Positions 1 through 11,331 of a stretch of 64,000 nucleotides of DNA are shown here, piece after piece. How positions within the stretch are numbered: position 1 is the stretch's first letter; each line of letters opens with the position of its first letter. The notes under the pieces are model-generated. The model did no database searches. It had not been told where the DNA came from and saw only the letters and a list, made by a program, of their open reading frames with translations. Position numbers and translations under genes: made by a program. This DNA is from Weizmannia acidilactici (lineage in GTDB: Bacteria; Bacillota; Bacilli; Bacillales; Bacillaceae_C): assembly GCF_008974185.1 (NCBI RefSeq), contig NZ_BKZP01000017.1, forward strand, positions 1 through 64,000, read 5' to 3'.

Positions 1-17
1 GATCAAACTCTCGATAA
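1..17 (-). rRNA. 5' tip of 16S rRNA (partial)
   Basis: Read on the minus strand, the first bases give TTATCGAGAGTTTGATC, the well-known 5' end of Bacillus 16S rRNA. The rest of the gene lies outside the window. A strong promoter and an rrn-type leader sit immediately upstream, and an rRNA operon next to gyrA matches the usual Bacillus layout. Confidence 0.85.
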
Positions 18-98
18 AAGATGTTTGATAAAAGCTCGTTAGACGTTTCGTTTTGTTCAGTTTTCAAAGACCAATCATTTCGTTGTAACGACTTTTAT

Positions 99-127
99 AT
101 AGTAACATATTCAGCAGGACGCGTCAA
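99..127 (-). promoter_or_regulatory. rRNA operon promoter
   Basis: On the minus strand a -35 TTGACG (122-127) and a -10 TACTAT (99-104) are separated by exactly 17 bp. The leader that follows (about 30-75) contains the CTTTGAAAACTGAAC segment typical of Bacillus rrn leaders, just before the 16S 5' end. This is a near-consensus SigA promoter for the rRNA operon. Confidence 0.85.
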
Positions 128-345
128 CCTCTTTTTTTATCACAGAAGCGACAATTAAGCTCCTGCTTAAAAAGAACAATTTCTATTATACTCGTTTTAC
201 GATGAATAGCAATAGTTTTTTAAAGTTAAATTTTGCAAATTACAAAACTGCATGTGAAGCTTGGGCAAAGCTATGCCGCGGCAGTCAACAACATCCCGCG
301 GTAACATTAAAGCAGCACCCGAACCGGTTCAGCGCCAAAAACGCA
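128..345. other. Intergenic region between HD-GYP gene and rrn promoter
   Basis: No supported gene. It holds a small inverted repeat (TTAAGC around 155-171) and two copies of CCGCGG (about 278-303), but no convincing second rrn promoter or poly-T terminator was found. The 70-aa plus-strand reading frame starting at 202 has no visible ribosome-binding site and looks fortuitous. Confidence 0.4.
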
Positions 346-1419
346 TTACTTGATCATTTCTTTTATAAACAAATCGCGCCGGGTTTCCAAATCGACCATT
401 TCATCGCTGCTTAAAATTTTTACGAGCGGTTTGATCGGGGCGGATGGTTTCGTATAAATGACTTCCGCTACTTCATTATTCGATAAAATGACTTTCGTTC
501 CGATCGACAAATGAGCAACAAGGCGTATTAAAGCGTTTACGACAGAAATATCGAATTCCCCGAAATGGTCCTCCAACAATTCTTCAATTGCCTGAAACGG
601 GATTTTCTTTTTTTTGTATATATGGTCGCAAACAATTGCATGATACACGTCTGAAACAGCAACAATTCTTGAGAGGATCGGAATTCTGCCCGGATTTTCC
701 CTAAAAGGATAGCCGCTCCGGTCCAGGCGTTCATGATGCTGCAAAATAGCCAGCTTCGTTTCCGATTTGAGCAGGGATGTGTGTTGGACCATTTGCAGCC
801 CGTACACAGGATGGCTTTTGATTTCTTCAAATTCCGTTTCCGTCAAAGGGTCTGTTTTTTTCAGCAGATGCTGCGGGACTTTTGCCATTCCGGCATCAGC
901 CAGGCATCCGGCTAAAGCAGCCTGGTAGCAGGCGCCTTTTTCCAAGTTTAATTTTTGGGCGATAGCGCCGCTTAACAGCCCTACAGAAACGGCATGGTGG
1001 TACATATATTCTTCTTTCGTGGAATAGCGGTGGATCAACCTGATATTGGACGGATCCTTTTCAATGTATTGGAAAAGCGGAATAAAGTAATCCCGGACTT
1101 CCCCGACGTTTACTTTCGAGCCGGCCTGCCAGCTTTGGAAATTTTTCTTGTAGCTGTTTACGGCAGCGTTATACAATTCCTGAAAACCGGAAGGCAGTTT
1201 TTCCATGACAGGGTTCATTTGTTTTTCTTCCGCCCCGCAACCCTGTCCGGCATTTTGAAATTGCCCCACTGATACTTCTTCTATATCAAACTCTTTCAGG
1301 ACATTGATCATCCGCCTTGTCAAAAGCGTCCCTTTCGGCATAATAGGGTGAGCTGTTTTTCCCATTACATCTTCCGATAAAACATATCCCGGGATTAAAT
1401 CAAAAACTTTTATTTTCAA
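346..1419 (-). CDS. HD-GYP-family protein with degenerate catalytic motif
   Basis: The predicted protein has 357 residues if it starts at the TTG at 1419, which has a GGGGGGAG ribosome-binding site 5 nt upstream; an in-frame ATG at 1449 lacks one. The C-terminal half is recognisably an HD-GYP domain: a conserved HHAVSVG stretch (about 141-147), HHERLDRSGYP (about 228-238) and the SRIVAVSDVYHA helix. Active HD-GYP proteins are cyclic-di-GMP phosphodiesterases with an HDxGK metal-binding core. Here that core reads ADAGMA (about 174-179), so the first metal-ligand histidine and the lysine are lost, and DGSGYP has become DRSGYP. I infer a catalytically inactive, perhaps ligand-sensing, protein. 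It lies downstream of the gyrA terminator, between gyrA and the rRNA operon. Confidence 0.8.
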   Translation of the reverse strand: MKIKVFDLIPGYVLSEDVMGKTAHPIMPKGTLLTRRMINVLKEFDIEEVSVGQFQNAGQGCGAEEKQMNPVMEKLPSGFQELYNAAVNSYKKNFQSWQAGSKVNVGEVRDYFIPLFQYIEKDPSNIRLIHRYSTKEEYMYHHAVSVGLLSGAIAQKLNLEKGACYQAALAGCLADAGMAKVPQHLLKKTDPLTETEFEEIKSHPVYGLQMVQHTSLLKSETKLAILQHHERLDRSGYPFRENPGRIPILSRIVAVSDVYHAIVCDHIYKKKKIPFQAIEELLEDHFGEFDISVVNALIRLVAHLSIGTKVILSNNEVAEVIYTKPSAPIKPLVKILSSDEMVDLETRRDLFIKEMIK

Positions 1420-1467
1420 ACTTTCTCCCCCCATAAAAATCACGCGCATGATGTTGACAATATTTTA

Positions 1468-1500
1468 CCAAAAAAAAGGAGCATTGTGTAAATGCTCCTT
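1468..1500 (-). terminator. gyrA terminator
   Basis: On the minus strand AAGGAGCATT, a 5-nt loop and AATGCTCCTT are followed by a run of Ts. It lies just after the gyrA stop codon and separates gyrA from the HD-GYP gene. Confidence 0.9.
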
Positions 1501-1510
1501 CAAAAACCTG

Positions 1511-3985
1511 TTATTCCTGCTCGGTTTCTTCAACCGGATCGGAATGCTTTTCTTCTTCATCTTTTTCTACTTTCGCGACGGTTGCGACATATTCATCATC
1601 GCCAAGGCGGATCAGTTTAACGCCCATTGTGTTCCTGCCTAGCACAGAAATATCGTCGACAGCCATGCGGATCAGGACGCCACCGCCTGTGATCAGCATC
1701 AAGTCTTCGTCCCCCGTTACGGTTTTCACTGCGACAAGCGGCCCGTTTTTGCTTGTAATATTGCATGTTTTCAAGCCTTTTCCCCCGCGGCTTTGGATGC
1801 GGTATCCGCTCCCTTTTGTCCGTTTGCCGTAACCGTTGCGTGTAACGATCAAGACGTCGTCATTTTCCTCCAAGATTTCCATTCCGACCACTTCATCACC
1901 GCCGGTTAATGTGATCCCTTTTACACCGGTTGCCGACCTTCCCATCGGCCGGACGTCCGTTTCCGGGAAGCGGATCAGCATGCCGTTTTTCGTGCCAATA
2001 ATGATGTCTTTATGGCCGTCCGTCAGTTTTACGGAAATCAGTTCATCCTCTTCTTTCAAATGGATCGCAATTAAACCGTTCGTCCGGATGTTTGCAAAAT
2101 CGGAGACAGGTGTGCGTTTTGAAATGCCGTTTTTTGTGGTAAAGAATAAAAACCAGTCTTCGCCAAACTCTTCGACGCGGATCATCGTATTGATCGATTC
2201 ATCTTTATCGATTTCAAGCAGGTTCACGATCGGAATGCCCTTCGCCGTCCTTCCGTATTCCGGAATTTCGTACCCTTTCTTTTTATAAACTTTTCCTTTA
2301 TTCGTAAAGAAAAGAATCGTGTCATGGGTGGATGTCGTTAAAAGGTGTTCGACAAAATCATCTTCGTTCGTGCCCATGCCCTGCACGCCGCGGCCGCCGC
2401 GTTTTTGGCTGCGGTAAGTCGAAATCGGCAGGCGTTTGACATAACCGTTATGCGTCAGTGTAATGGCGATGTTTTCTTGCGGGATCAAATCTTCGTCCTC
2501 GATCTGGTCTACATTGCCAGCGACGATTTCAGTGCGGCGTTCGTCATTATACCGCGCTTTGATTTCAAGCAGTTCTTCGCGGATGATTTCAAGCACTTTT
2601 TCTTCGTCCGCCAAAATGGCTTTCAATTCAGCAATCAATTTGATTAAACCCTGGTACTCTTCCTCAATTTTTTCGCGTTCCAAACCGGTCAGACGCTGCA
2701 GGCGCATATCCAGGATCGCCTGGGCCTGCTTTTCGGATAAGGAGAATTGCTCCATCAAGCCGTTGCGGGCAATTTCCGTCGTCTGGGAAGATCGGATTAA
2801 TTGGATAATCGCATCGATATGGTCGAGTGCAATGCGCAAGCCTTCCAAAATATGGGCGCGGGCTTCCGCTTTTTTCAAATCAAATGCCGTTCTGCGCCGG
2901 ATGACTTCTTCCTGATGGTCCAGATAATGGCGGAGCGCCTGCTTTAAATTCAATACTTTCGGCTGTCCGCCCACAAGCGCAAGCAGGTTAATACCGAATG
3001 TCGTTTGCATCGCGGTATGCTTGTACAAATTGTTCAGGATGACATTCGCATTGGCATCGCGCCGGACTTCGATCACAATCCGCATGCCGCTGCGGTCAGA
3101 TTCATCGCGCAGGTCGGTAATACCGTCAATCCTTTTTTCATGGACGAGTTCGGCAATCCGTTCAATCAGTTTGGCTTTATTGACCTGGTAAGGGATTTCT
3201 GTCACAACGATCGATTCTTTGCCGTTCTGCTTCTGTTCAATTTCAACGCGCGCCCTTAACGTAATCGAGCCTCTTCCGGTTTCGTAAGCGCGACGGATTC
3301 CGCTCCTGCCAACAATTAAACCGGCCGTTGGGAAATCCGGGCCGGGGATGTACTCCATTAATTCTTGAATCGTAATATCCGGATTTTTGATTAAAGCAAG
3401 GATCCCATCGATCACTTCGCCGAGCTGGTGCGGCGGAATGTTCGTAGCCATGCCGACCGCGATGCCTGAAGACCCGTTCACCAAAAGGTTCGGGAAACGG
3501 GCAGGCAGGACGGACGGTTCTTTTTCCGAACCATCGTAGTTGTCCTGGAAATCAATTGTATCTTTGTTAATATCGCGCAAAAGCTCAAGAGAAATCTTTG
3601 ACATCCGCGCTTCCGTGTAACGCATGGCGGCAGCCGGATCGCCGTCGACTGAGCCGAAATTGCCGTGCCCGTCGACAAGCATATAGCGGTAGCTGAAATC
3701 CTGCGCCATACGCACCATCGTTTCGTATACGGCAGCGTCACCGTGCGGATGGTATTTCCCGATCACTTCACCGACAATACGCGCCGATTTTTTATAAGCT
3801 TTATCCGGGGTCATGCCGAGGTCATTCATTGCATACAAAATCCGGCGGTGCACAGGCTTTAATCCGTCCCGCACATCGGGGATGGCCCGGGAAACAATGA
3901 CGCTCATCGCATAATCGAGAAAAGATGTGCGCATTTCCTGGGTTAAATTCACTTCAACAATATTCGATTCCGGTGTTTCAGCCAT
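1511..3985 (-). CDS. gyrA: DNA gyrase subunit A
   Basis: The 824-residue protein is the breakage-reunion subunit of DNA gyrase, which introduces negative supercoils with GyrB. Seen: the winged-helix domain with catalytic Tyr123 in AMRYTEARM, the coiled-coil region, and a C-terminal beta-pinwheel with the GyrA-box [11 protein letters not shown]. Length is normal for Bacillus. The ribosome-binding site AAGGAGG precedes ATG. It follows gyrB by 19 nt, so the two are very likely cotranscribed. In the quinolone-resistance-determining region the sequence is [10 protein letters not shown], so residue 84 is alanine where B. subtilis has serine. Ala occurs at this site naturally in some bacteria and generally goes with lower quinolone sensitivity. 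Confidence 0.98.
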   Translation of the reverse strand: MAETPESNIVEVNLTQEMRTSFLDYAMSVIVSRAIPDVRDGLKPVHRRILYAMNDLGMTPDKAYKKSARIVGEVIGKYHPHGDAAVYETMVRMAQDFSYRYMLVDGHGNFGSVDGDPAAAMRYTEARMSKISLELLRDINKDTIDFQDNYDGSEKEPSVLPARFPNLLVNGSSGIAVGMATNIPPHQLGEVIDGILALIKNPDITIQELMEYIPGPDFPTAGLIVGRSGIRRAYETGRGSITLRARVEIEQKQNGKESIVVTEIPYQVNKAKLIERIAELVHEKRIDGITDLRDESDRSGMRIVIEVRRDANANVILNNLYKHTAMQTTFGINLLALVGGQPKVLNLKQALRHYLDHQEEVIRRRTAFDLKKAEARAHILEGLRIALDHIDAIIQLIRSSQTTEIARNGLMEQFSLSEKQAQAILDMRLQRLTGLEREKIEEEYQGLIKLIAELKAILADEEKVLEIIREELLEIKARYNDERRTEIVAGNVDQIEDEDLIPQENIAITLTHNGYVKRLPISTYRSQKRGGRGVQGMGTNEDDFVEHLLTTSTHDTILFFTNKGKVYKKKGYEIPEYGRTAKGIPIVNLLEIDKDESINTMIRVEEFGEDWFLFFTTKNGISKRTPVSDFANIRTNGLIAIHLKEEDELISVKLTDGHKDIIIGTKNGMLIRFPETDVRPMGRSATGVKGITLTGGDEVVGMEILEENDDVLIVTRNGYGKRTKGSGYRIQSRGGKGLKTCNITSKNGPLVAVKTVTGDEDLMLITGGGVLIRMAVDDISVLGRNTMGVKLIRLGDDEYVATVAKVEKDEEEKHSDPVEETEQE

Positions 3986-4004
3986 TTAAGCAACCTCCTT
4001 TTCT

Positions 4005-5972
<1,968 letters not shown>

Positions 5973-5994
5973 TTATGGTTAAACCGACCACCGG

Positions 5995-6270
5995 TTAATT
6001 TGTGTAAAAACCCGGCCGGATTGGATAAAGTCTTTTTGTTTTGCCGTTTGTACGTTTGATTAATGCGCCGGGGGAAAGGGGCGATAAGTAAATACGGTGT
6101 TGGGTGATAATAACGGATTTAAAGCCGCCTTTTGCCAAATTGATGGTGTCTTGCCGAAAAGCCTGCAAATAATCATCGTTTATATCAGAACCATTGAGTG
6201 ATCTTTGGTCCAGAATGGCAATAATCTCATCACCCCGGACTATCACATCTTCCCCGATATGAAGATACAT
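5995..6270 (-). CDS. remB: Extracellular matrix regulatory protein RemB (DUF370)
   Basis: The small protein (91 residues from ATG 6270, with a GTGAGGT ribosome-binding site) has the DUF370/RemA-like fold signature: MYLHIGEDVIV, then ILDQRSLNGSD and SVIITQHRIYLSPLSP. In B. subtilis, RemB (YaaB) lies at exactly this place between recF and gyrB and acts with RemA in activating biofilm matrix genes; RemA binds DNA as an oligomer. The first in-frame codon at 6276 is a GTG that would overlap the ribosome-binding site, so the later ATG is preferred. It begins 9 nt after the recF stop, so translation is probably coupled. Confidence 0.9.
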   Translation of the reverse strand: MYLHIGEDVIVRGDEIIAILDQRSLNGSDINDDYLQAFRQDTINLAKGGFKSVIITQHRIYLSPLSPGALIKRTNGKTKRLYPIRPGFYTN

Positions 6271-6279
6271 AGGCACACC

Positions 6280-7392
6280 TCACCCAACAATTTTTCCGGA
6301 TTTCACGGTATACATTGAAGCTTCCCGTAATGTTTGATGGTCAATCCCGTCTACGCTCGTCGTCGTCACAAATGTCTGCACCCTGCCCTGTATTGCATTG
6401 AGCAAATGGGACTGGCGGAAATCATCCAGTTCAGACAGCACATCATCTAATAATAAAATTGGGTATTCCTTTATTTCTGAATAAATCAGTTCAATTTCGG
6501 CCAATTTAACCGATAAGGCGGCTGTCCGCTGCTGTCCCTGGGATCCGAACGTATGGACATCACGGCCATTTACAATAAAAGCCAAATCATCGCGGTGCGG
6601 GCCGATCATGGTGACACCCCTGTCGATTTCCCGTTCCCAGATTTCCGCAAATTTATTTTCATACATTTTTATCATTTTTGACCAATTCAGTTCTTCTGAT
6701 ACATCAAGGGAAGGTTTATATAAAATCTCAAGCGTCTCAAGGCCGCGGGAAATCATGTGATGGATCGGTCCGGCCCATTCTTCCAGCAGGCGGATAAATT
6801 CAAACCTGCGCTTGACAATTTTGACGGCATTTTCAATAAACTGTTCAGTCAAAACATCAAGCATCGTCCGGTCCGTCTGCTTTTTCATTTGCAGCTGCTT
6901 TAAATAGTGGTTCCGCTGTTGTAATATTTTTTGGAACTGGCTCACATCGTACAAGTAAACGGGGGAAATCTGGCCAATTTCCATATCAATAAAGCGCCGC
7001 CTGACCTGAGGGCTTCCTTTCACGAGATTTAAGTCTTCTGGCGCAAACATTACAACGTTCATATTTCCGATATACTGGCTTAATTTTTTTTGCTCAATAT
7101 GATTATATTTTGCTTTTTTGCCTTTTTTGGAGATTGTCAATTCAAGGGGGAAAGAATCATGTGTTTTGTGGATCCTACCTTTTATTTTAGCATAATCCGC
7201 GTCCCAGCGGATGAGTTCTTTATCATTCGCAGTGCGGTGGGATTTTGCCATCGCCAAAACATAAATGGATTCCATCAAATTGGTCTTCCCCTGGGCATTT
7301 TCCCCGAGAATGACATTCACTTTATTTTCAAATGGAATGGTTAACGTTTCGTAATTGCGGTAATTTGTCAGTTCCAATTCTTGTAAGTACAT
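6280..7392 (-). CDS. recF: DNA replication and repair protein RecF
   Basis: The 370-residue SMC-like ATPase helps load RecA at gaps and stalled forks (RecFOR pathway). Seen: Walker [11 protein letters not shown] at about 30-39, the signature motif [13 protein letters not shown] near 280-295, and Walker [14 protein letters not shown] near 320. Length is typical. It starts at ATG 7392 with the usual RecF N-terminus [14 protein letters not shown]. It lies between yaaA and remB in the conserved Bacillus origin cluster. Confidence 0.97.
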   Translation of the reverse strand: MYLQELELTNYRNYETLTIPFENKVNVILGENAQGKTNLMESIYVLAMAKSHRTANDKELIRWDADYAKIKGRIHKTHDSFPLELTISKKGKKAKYNHIEQKKLSQYIGNMNVVMFAPEDLNLVKGSPQVRRRFIDMEIGQISPVYLYDVSQFQKILQQRNHYLKQLQMKKQTDRTMLDVLTEQFIENAVKIVKRRFEFIRLLEEWAGPIHHMISRGLETLEILYKPSLDVSEELNWSKMIKMYENKFAEIWEREIDRGVTMIGPHRDDLAFIVNGRDVHTFGSQGQQRTAALSVKLAEIELIYSEIKEYPILLLDDVLSELDDFRQSHLLNAIQGRVQTFVTTTSVDGIDHQTLREASMYTVKSGKIVG

Positions 7393-7425
7393 ATTGCAAC
7401 ATCCTTTTTGCTGAAAACACCTGAA

Positions 7426-7644
7426 TCAACCGCGGGTAATTTGAAACATACCAATTCCATCAATTTCAACCCGGTCATTCTCTTTCAATTTCCGTCCTCT
7501 TCTTTGTTCCAGTTCTCCATTGATGAACACTTTATGTTCGCTTAAAAACCATTTCGCCATTCCCCCGCTTTGGATGATATCGGCTAATTTCAAAAATTGG
7601 CCAAGTGTAATAGTATTTGTCGAAATATTTACATATTTTACCAT
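7426..7644 (-). CDS. yaaA: S4-domain protein YaaA (RlbA)
   Basis: The 72-residue protein is a single S4 RNA-binding domain: ITLGQFLKLADIIQSGGMAKWFLSE followed by the basic RRGRKLKENDRVEI. In Bacillus this gene always sits between dnaN and recF, and its product has been linked to late large-subunit ribosome assembly. It is 33 nt upstream of recF and probably cotranscribed with it. The start at ATG 7644 is the only sensible one; the N-terminus then aligns with the B. subtilis protein. Confidence 0.92.
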   Translation of the reverse strand: MVKYVNISTNTITLGQFLKLADIIQSGGMAKWFLSEHKVFINGELEQRRGRKLKENDRVEIDGIGMFQITRG

Positions 7645-7761
7645 ATCTTCACTCTTTTCGTGTCGTCGCTAATATATAATTTTACTAAAAAATCGGCAGA
7701 AATACAAAGAATAACAAGGATTTCCGGCTGAAACCGCCTGTTTTCCTCCACCATCGGCACA

Positions 7762-7794
7762 GAAAAAAGCCTGTCCGTCAGAAACAGGCTTTTC
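7762..7794 (-). terminator. dnaN terminator
   Basis: On the minus strand AAGCCTGT, an 8-nt loop and ACAGGCTT are followed by a T run. It lies just after dnaN, so dnaA-dnaN and yaaA-recF-remB-gyr can be separate transcripts, as in B. subtilis. Confidence 0.85.
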
Positions 7795-7801
7795 CTCCCC
7801 A

Positions 7802-8947
7802 TCAGTATGTCCGGACCGGCAAAATCAGCTGCAAAATCGTTTCGTCATTGACCGGACGGATGACAAACGGCCTCATAGCGCCGGTAAAACGAATGCTGAT
7901 TTCCATGCCTTCCAATACTTTTAATGCATCTATCATATATTTTGAGCTGAATGAAATTTTCAACGCTTCCCCTTCAATTGATTTGCATTGCACACGGTCG
8001 ACCACTTTTCCGATTTCCGGCGAATTCGATGTAATTTCAATTGCGCCCGGAATATTAGCCAAAGAAGACAATTTCACAACATTTGCGTTTTGGCCTTCTT
8101 TTGCCAACAAAGAAGCCCTGTCAATTGCCTGCAAAAATTCTTTGGCATTTACGATCAGTTCCGTTTTCGCATCGGTAGGAATTAATCTGGACGTATCCGG
8201 ATAATTTCCTTCCAGCAGACGTGAGAAAAACAATAAATGCTTTGCCTTAAACAAAACCTGGTTGTCGGTAATGACGATTTCAACTAATTCATTTGTATCA
8301 GGCAAGATTTTATTCAGTTCGTTTAAACTCTTCCCCGGTATGACAATATTGTATTCCGCATCGGCCGCCGTTTCGATTTCCGCCGTTCTTTGCGCCAAGC
8401 GATGGCTGTCTGTTGCAATACAGTTTAACCGGTTGTTTTGAATGCTCCAGTTTACACCTGTCAAGATCGGCCGGGTTTCGGCAGTGGAAACGGCAAATAC
8501 CGTCTGACGGATTAAATTTTTTAAAATATCGGCCGGAATCCGTATAACTTTATCTTCCGTTATTTGCGGCAGGTGCGGGTATTCTTCGGGATCCAGGCCT
8601 ATCAAATTAAACTCCGATTTTCCAGAACGGATCATCGTCTGGAATTGGTTTACGACTTCAATTTCGACAATATCCATAGGCAATTTTTTGACAAGTTCCC
8701 CAAAAAACCTCGCTTGCAGCACAATTCCGCCGGTTTCCTGAATTGCCGCAATTTCATCCCCGTCTTCTTCTTTCGGTACGAATGATTCGATTGAAATATC
8801 CGAATCGCTTCCTGTAAAGGTAATTCCATCTTCTGAAGCAACGATTTTAATACCAGTTAAAATTGGGATCGTTGTTCTGGATGTAATGGCCTTTGATACA
8901 TCTTGGACACTTTCAACCAGCCGGTCCCGCAAAATGGAAAATTTCAT
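7802..8947 (-). CDS. dnaN: DNA polymerase III sliding clamp (beta subunit)
   Basis: This 381-residue protein is the replicative sliding clamp, a ring-shaped dimer that tethers PolC and DnaE. The three clamp domains are visible, with the conserved ends MKFSILRDRLVESVQDV and NDETILQLILPVRTY. The start ATG 8947 has a GGAGG ribosome-binding site 8 nt upstream. It is downstream of dnaA; the 190-bp gap between them holds the origin unwinding element rather than a gene. Confidence 0.98.
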   Translation of the reverse strand: MKFSILRDRLVESVQDVSKAITSRTTIPILTGIKIVASEDGITFTGSDSDISIESFVPKEEDGDEIAAIQETGGIVLQARFFGELVKKLPMDIVEIEVVNQFQTMIRSGKSEFNLIGLDPEEYPHLPQITEDKVIRIPADILKNLIRQTVFAVSTAETRPILTGVNWSIQNNRLNCIATDSHRLAQRTAEIETAADAEYNIVIPGKSLNELNKILPDTNELVEIVITDNQVLFKAKHLLFFSRLLEGNYPDTSRLIPTDAKTELIVNAKEFLQAIDRASLLAKEGQNANVVKLSSLANIPGAIEITSNSPEIGKVVDRVQCKSIEGEALKISFSSKYMIDALKVLEGMEISIRFTGAMRPFVIRPVNDETILQLILPVRTY

Positions 8948-8971
8948 GGTTATTCCTCCATCCAGTGAAGC

Positions 8972-9111
8972 ATATACTTAATAATATTTTATAAAAATAA
9001 GTAGTACTAGTAATAGAAGTTGTGAACATGTGGATAACCTATCACAAGCAACGAAATACAGTCTATCCACATGTGGACAGACTGTTTATAAACGTTCCGG
9101 TGTTATTCACA
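8972..9111 (-). other. oriC, dnaA-dnaN part: unwinding element, DnaA-trios and DnaA boxes
   Basis: Read on the minus strand, the order is DnaA box TTATCCACA (9029-9037), box-like ATGTTCACA (9021-9029), a run of trinucleotides ACTTCTATTACTAGTACTAC (9001-9020) that fits DnaA-trios, then an AT-rich stretch (8972-9000). This is the layout of the basal unwinding system described for B. subtilis. Further boxes lie at 9063-9071 (CTATCCACA), 9072-9080 (TGTGGACAG) and 9103-9111 (TTATTCACA). This is therefore the probable site of initial strand opening. Confidence 0.85.
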
Positions 9112-9140
9112 ATATGCGCAGCAGCCCGTTGAAAACTATA

Positions 9141-10490
9141 TTATCCGTTTTTGAGGATGTTTTGCAGTTCTTCAATTTTCTTTTGGAATTGCGCGTCTGT
9201 TTGAATAAGGTTTGAAATTTTTTCATGCGCATGAATGACGGTCGTATGGTCCCTGCCTCCGAATTCTTCCCCGATTTTCGGAAGTGAAAAGTCCGTCAGT
9301 TCTCTTGATAAATACATGGCAATCTGGCGCGGGAACGCGACGGATTTCGTGCGCTTTTTCGCTTTAAAATCTTCCAGTTTTACATTGTATTCTTCTCCTA
9401 CAACCTTTTGGATGTCCTGTATCGTAATGGTTTTCGGCTTGGAACTTGGAATGATATCTTTTAATGCTTCTGCGGCAAGATCCGCATTGATATCCTTATT
9501 GATCAGTGATGAATAGGCGACAACGCGGATCAAGGCGCCTTCCAGCTCGCGTATATTGGTGTCTATTTGGTTGGCGATGTAAAGCATGACTTCGTTTGGA
9601 ATATCCAACCCGTCCGCTTTTGCCTTTTTACGCAAAATGGCAATGCGCGTTTCAAGATCCGGCGGCGTGATGTCGGTGATTAACCCCCATTCGAATCTCG
9701 ACCGCAGCCTTTCTTCCAGCGTCGGAATTTCTTTCGGGGGCCGGTCGCTTGAAATCACAATCTGCTTGCTTTCTTCATGCAGCGCGTTAAATGTATGGAA
9801 AAATTCTTCTTGCGTGGATTCTTTTCCGGCGAGAAACTGAATATCATCTATTAAAAGAATGTCGACATTCCGGTACTTGTTGCGGAATTCGCCGCCTTTA
9901 TTGTCCCGAATGGAATTAATAAATTCGTTTGTAAATTTTTCCGATGACAAATATACCACTTTTGCTTTTGGGTTGTGTTCCAGTACATAATGGCCGATGG
10001 CGTGCATCAAATGCGTTTTTCCAAGTCCGACGCCGCCATAAATAAATAAAGGGTTGTAGGCTTTTGCCGGCGCTTCAGCCACTGCAAGGGATGCAGCATG
10101 CGCAAACCGGTTTCCGGATCCGATGACAAAAGTATCAAACGTATATTTTGGTATCAGCATGCTCCGGTAATCGGGGGAATCTTCCAATTTCTCCGCCGGC
10201 TTTTTTGGAGGCAGGAAAAAGTCTGCATCACCGTTGTCCTGCTGTTGTGGAATAATAAATTTTATTTCGAGCTCTTCCCCCGTAATGTCATACAAGACAG
10301 TCGTGATGAGCGGAATGTAATGGCCTTCCAGCCAATCCCTGGCAAACTCGTTCGGCACCGAAATGACAAACGTATCGTTTTTGAGTGAGTGGGCTTTTGT
10401 GGATTTGAGCCAGGTTTCGAAGCTGGGTTTACTGATCTTTTTCTCTATCACCGACAATGCTTTCTCCCAAAGATCAGCGATATTCTCCAA
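9141..10490 (-). CDS. dnaA: Chromosomal replication initiator DnaA
   Basis: The initiator ATPase binds DnaA boxes at oriC and opens the duplex. Seen: domain I ([11 protein letters not shown]...[11 protein letters not shown]), AAA+ Walker [10 protein letters not shown], Walker [14 protein letters not shown], and the domain IV DNA-binding signature [15 protein letters not shown]. An in-frame TTG at 10496 lies only 2 nt after AGGAGG, too close to be used. The TTG at 10490 is 8 nt away and yields [12 protein letters not shown], matching B. subtilis DnaA, so I choose it (449 residues). A TTG start on the initiator gene would tend to limit expression. Confidence 0.97.
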   Translation of the reverse strand: MENIADLWEKALSVIEKKISKPSFETWLKSTKAHSLKNDTFVISVPNEFARDWLEGHYIPLITTVLYDITGEELEIKFIIPQQQDNGDADFFLPPKKPAEKLEDSPDYRSMLIPKYTFDTFVIGSGNRFAHAASLAVAEAPAKAYNPLFIYGGVGLGKTHLMHAIGHYVLEHNPKAKVVYLSSEKFTNEFINSIRDNKGGEFRNKYRNVDILLIDDIQFLAGKESTQEEFFHTFNALHEESKQIVISSDRPPKEIPTLEERLRSRFEWGLITDITPPDLETRIAILRKKAKADGLDIPNEVMLYIANQIDTNIRELEGALIRVVAYSSLINKDINADLAAEALKDIIPSSKPKTITIQDIQKVVGEEYNVKLEDFKAKKRTKSVAFPRQIAMYLSRELTDFSLPKIGEEFGGRDHTTVIHAHEKISNLIQTDAQFQKKIEELQNILKNG

Positions 10491-10652
10491 CGCCAATCCC
10501 TCCTTTTTATCGAAAGAAAAAATCCTAAATTTTTACAAGCACGTAACAATGTTTCGGTGAAGTAACCGGTCATTTATAAACATACATGTGAATGTATAGT
10601 GGAAAAGCATATAATAAGGAATAAAGACGGAATTTCGACACAAACCACCAAT

Positions 10653-10943
10653 TGTGGACAACTTTATTCTACACTTCTGAATAAACTGTCCACAAGTTAT
10701 CCACAAACTGTGGATGAATGAGTTATTCACAACGGTTTATTCAGGGTTAAAACACAATAATCATAACAAATAATCTTTGGTGTTGCAATGATCTTTATAA
10801 ATTATCCACAATTTGAAAAAGAAGTGGAAAAAATTATGCACAAGCGTTGGATTTGTGTGAAACTTGTCAATAATTGTTGTGGATAGTCAAAACTAACGTG
10901 AAAAATATCCACAACAAGCTTTTCGTGCATGATCTGTGGATAA
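10653..10943 (-). other. oriC, rpmH-dnaA part: DnaA-box cluster
   Basis: At least ten DnaA-box-like 9-mers lie in both orientations between dnaA and rpmH: 10653-10661 (TGTGGACAA), 10686-10694, 10697-10705 (TTATCCACA), 10709-10717, 10723-10731 (TTATTCACA), 10802-10810 (TTATCCACA), 10834-10842 (TTATGCACA), 10878-10886, 10905-10913 and 10935-10943 (TGTGGATAA). This matches the upstream part of the bipartite Bacillus origin. It also overlaps where the dnaA promoter must lie, so it is the likely site of DnaA autoregulation. Confidence 0.9.
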
Positions 10944-10996
10944 CTGTTTCTGCTTTTCTGGCGTGTTTTAGAAAGAAGTGGAAGTTCGGATGTATC

Positions 10997-11026
10997 TTGA
11001 CAATACGGAAAGATCATCTTTATAAT
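10997..11026 (+). promoter_or_regulatory. rpmH promoter
   Basis: TTGACA (10997-11002), an 18-bp spacer and TATAAT (11021-11026) form a near-perfect SigA promoter about 55 bp upstream of rpmH. It reads away from oriC. Confidence 0.9.
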
Positions 11027-11081
11027 AATATAGACTGTCGTTTCCGATTAGATCGAAAGCATCCTCGAGGAGGTGTCATAC

Positions 11082-11216
11082 ATGAAAAGAACTTATCAGC
11101 CAAATAAAAGGAAAAGAAGCAAAGTACACGGCTTCCGTGCGCGCATGAGTACAAAAAACGGCCGGAAAGTTTTGGCAAGACGGCGCCGCAAAGGGAGAAA
11201 AGTATTATCCGCATAA
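11082..11216 (+). CDS. rpmH: Ribosomal protein L34
   Basis: The gene encodes the 44-residue large-subunit protein bL34. It starts [18 protein letters not shown] and ends in the strongly basic [12 protein letters not shown], as in all bacteria. A GAGGAGG ribosome-binding site precedes ATG 11082. It is the first gene on the plus-strand side of oriC, driven by its own strong promoter and followed by a terminator-like hairpin before rnpA. Confidence 0.98.
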   Translation: MKRTYQPNKRKRSKVHGFRARMSTKNGRKVLARRRRKGRKVLSA

Positions 11217-11243
11217 CCACTGAAATCACTCAGTGGTTTTTTT
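11215..11243 (+). terminator. Hairpin between rpmH and rnpA
   Basis: ACCACTGA, a short loop and TCAGTGGT are followed by TTTTTT. It is a standard intrinsic terminator or attenuator that would lower rnpA expression relative to rpmH. Confidence 0.85.
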
Positions 11244-11331
11244 AACATAACGGGGAGGACAGGCCCGGGATTCCAGGGCAGCCGCACGTTTGAAAACCGC
11301 CGTTTTTGCAAAGTGAAGGTGTTTACATTAC

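Noticed and set aside
202-414. 70-residue plus-strand frame near the rrn promoter
   Set aside because: No ribosome-binding site, it overlaps the end of the HD-GYP gene in antisense, and shows no recognisable similarity.
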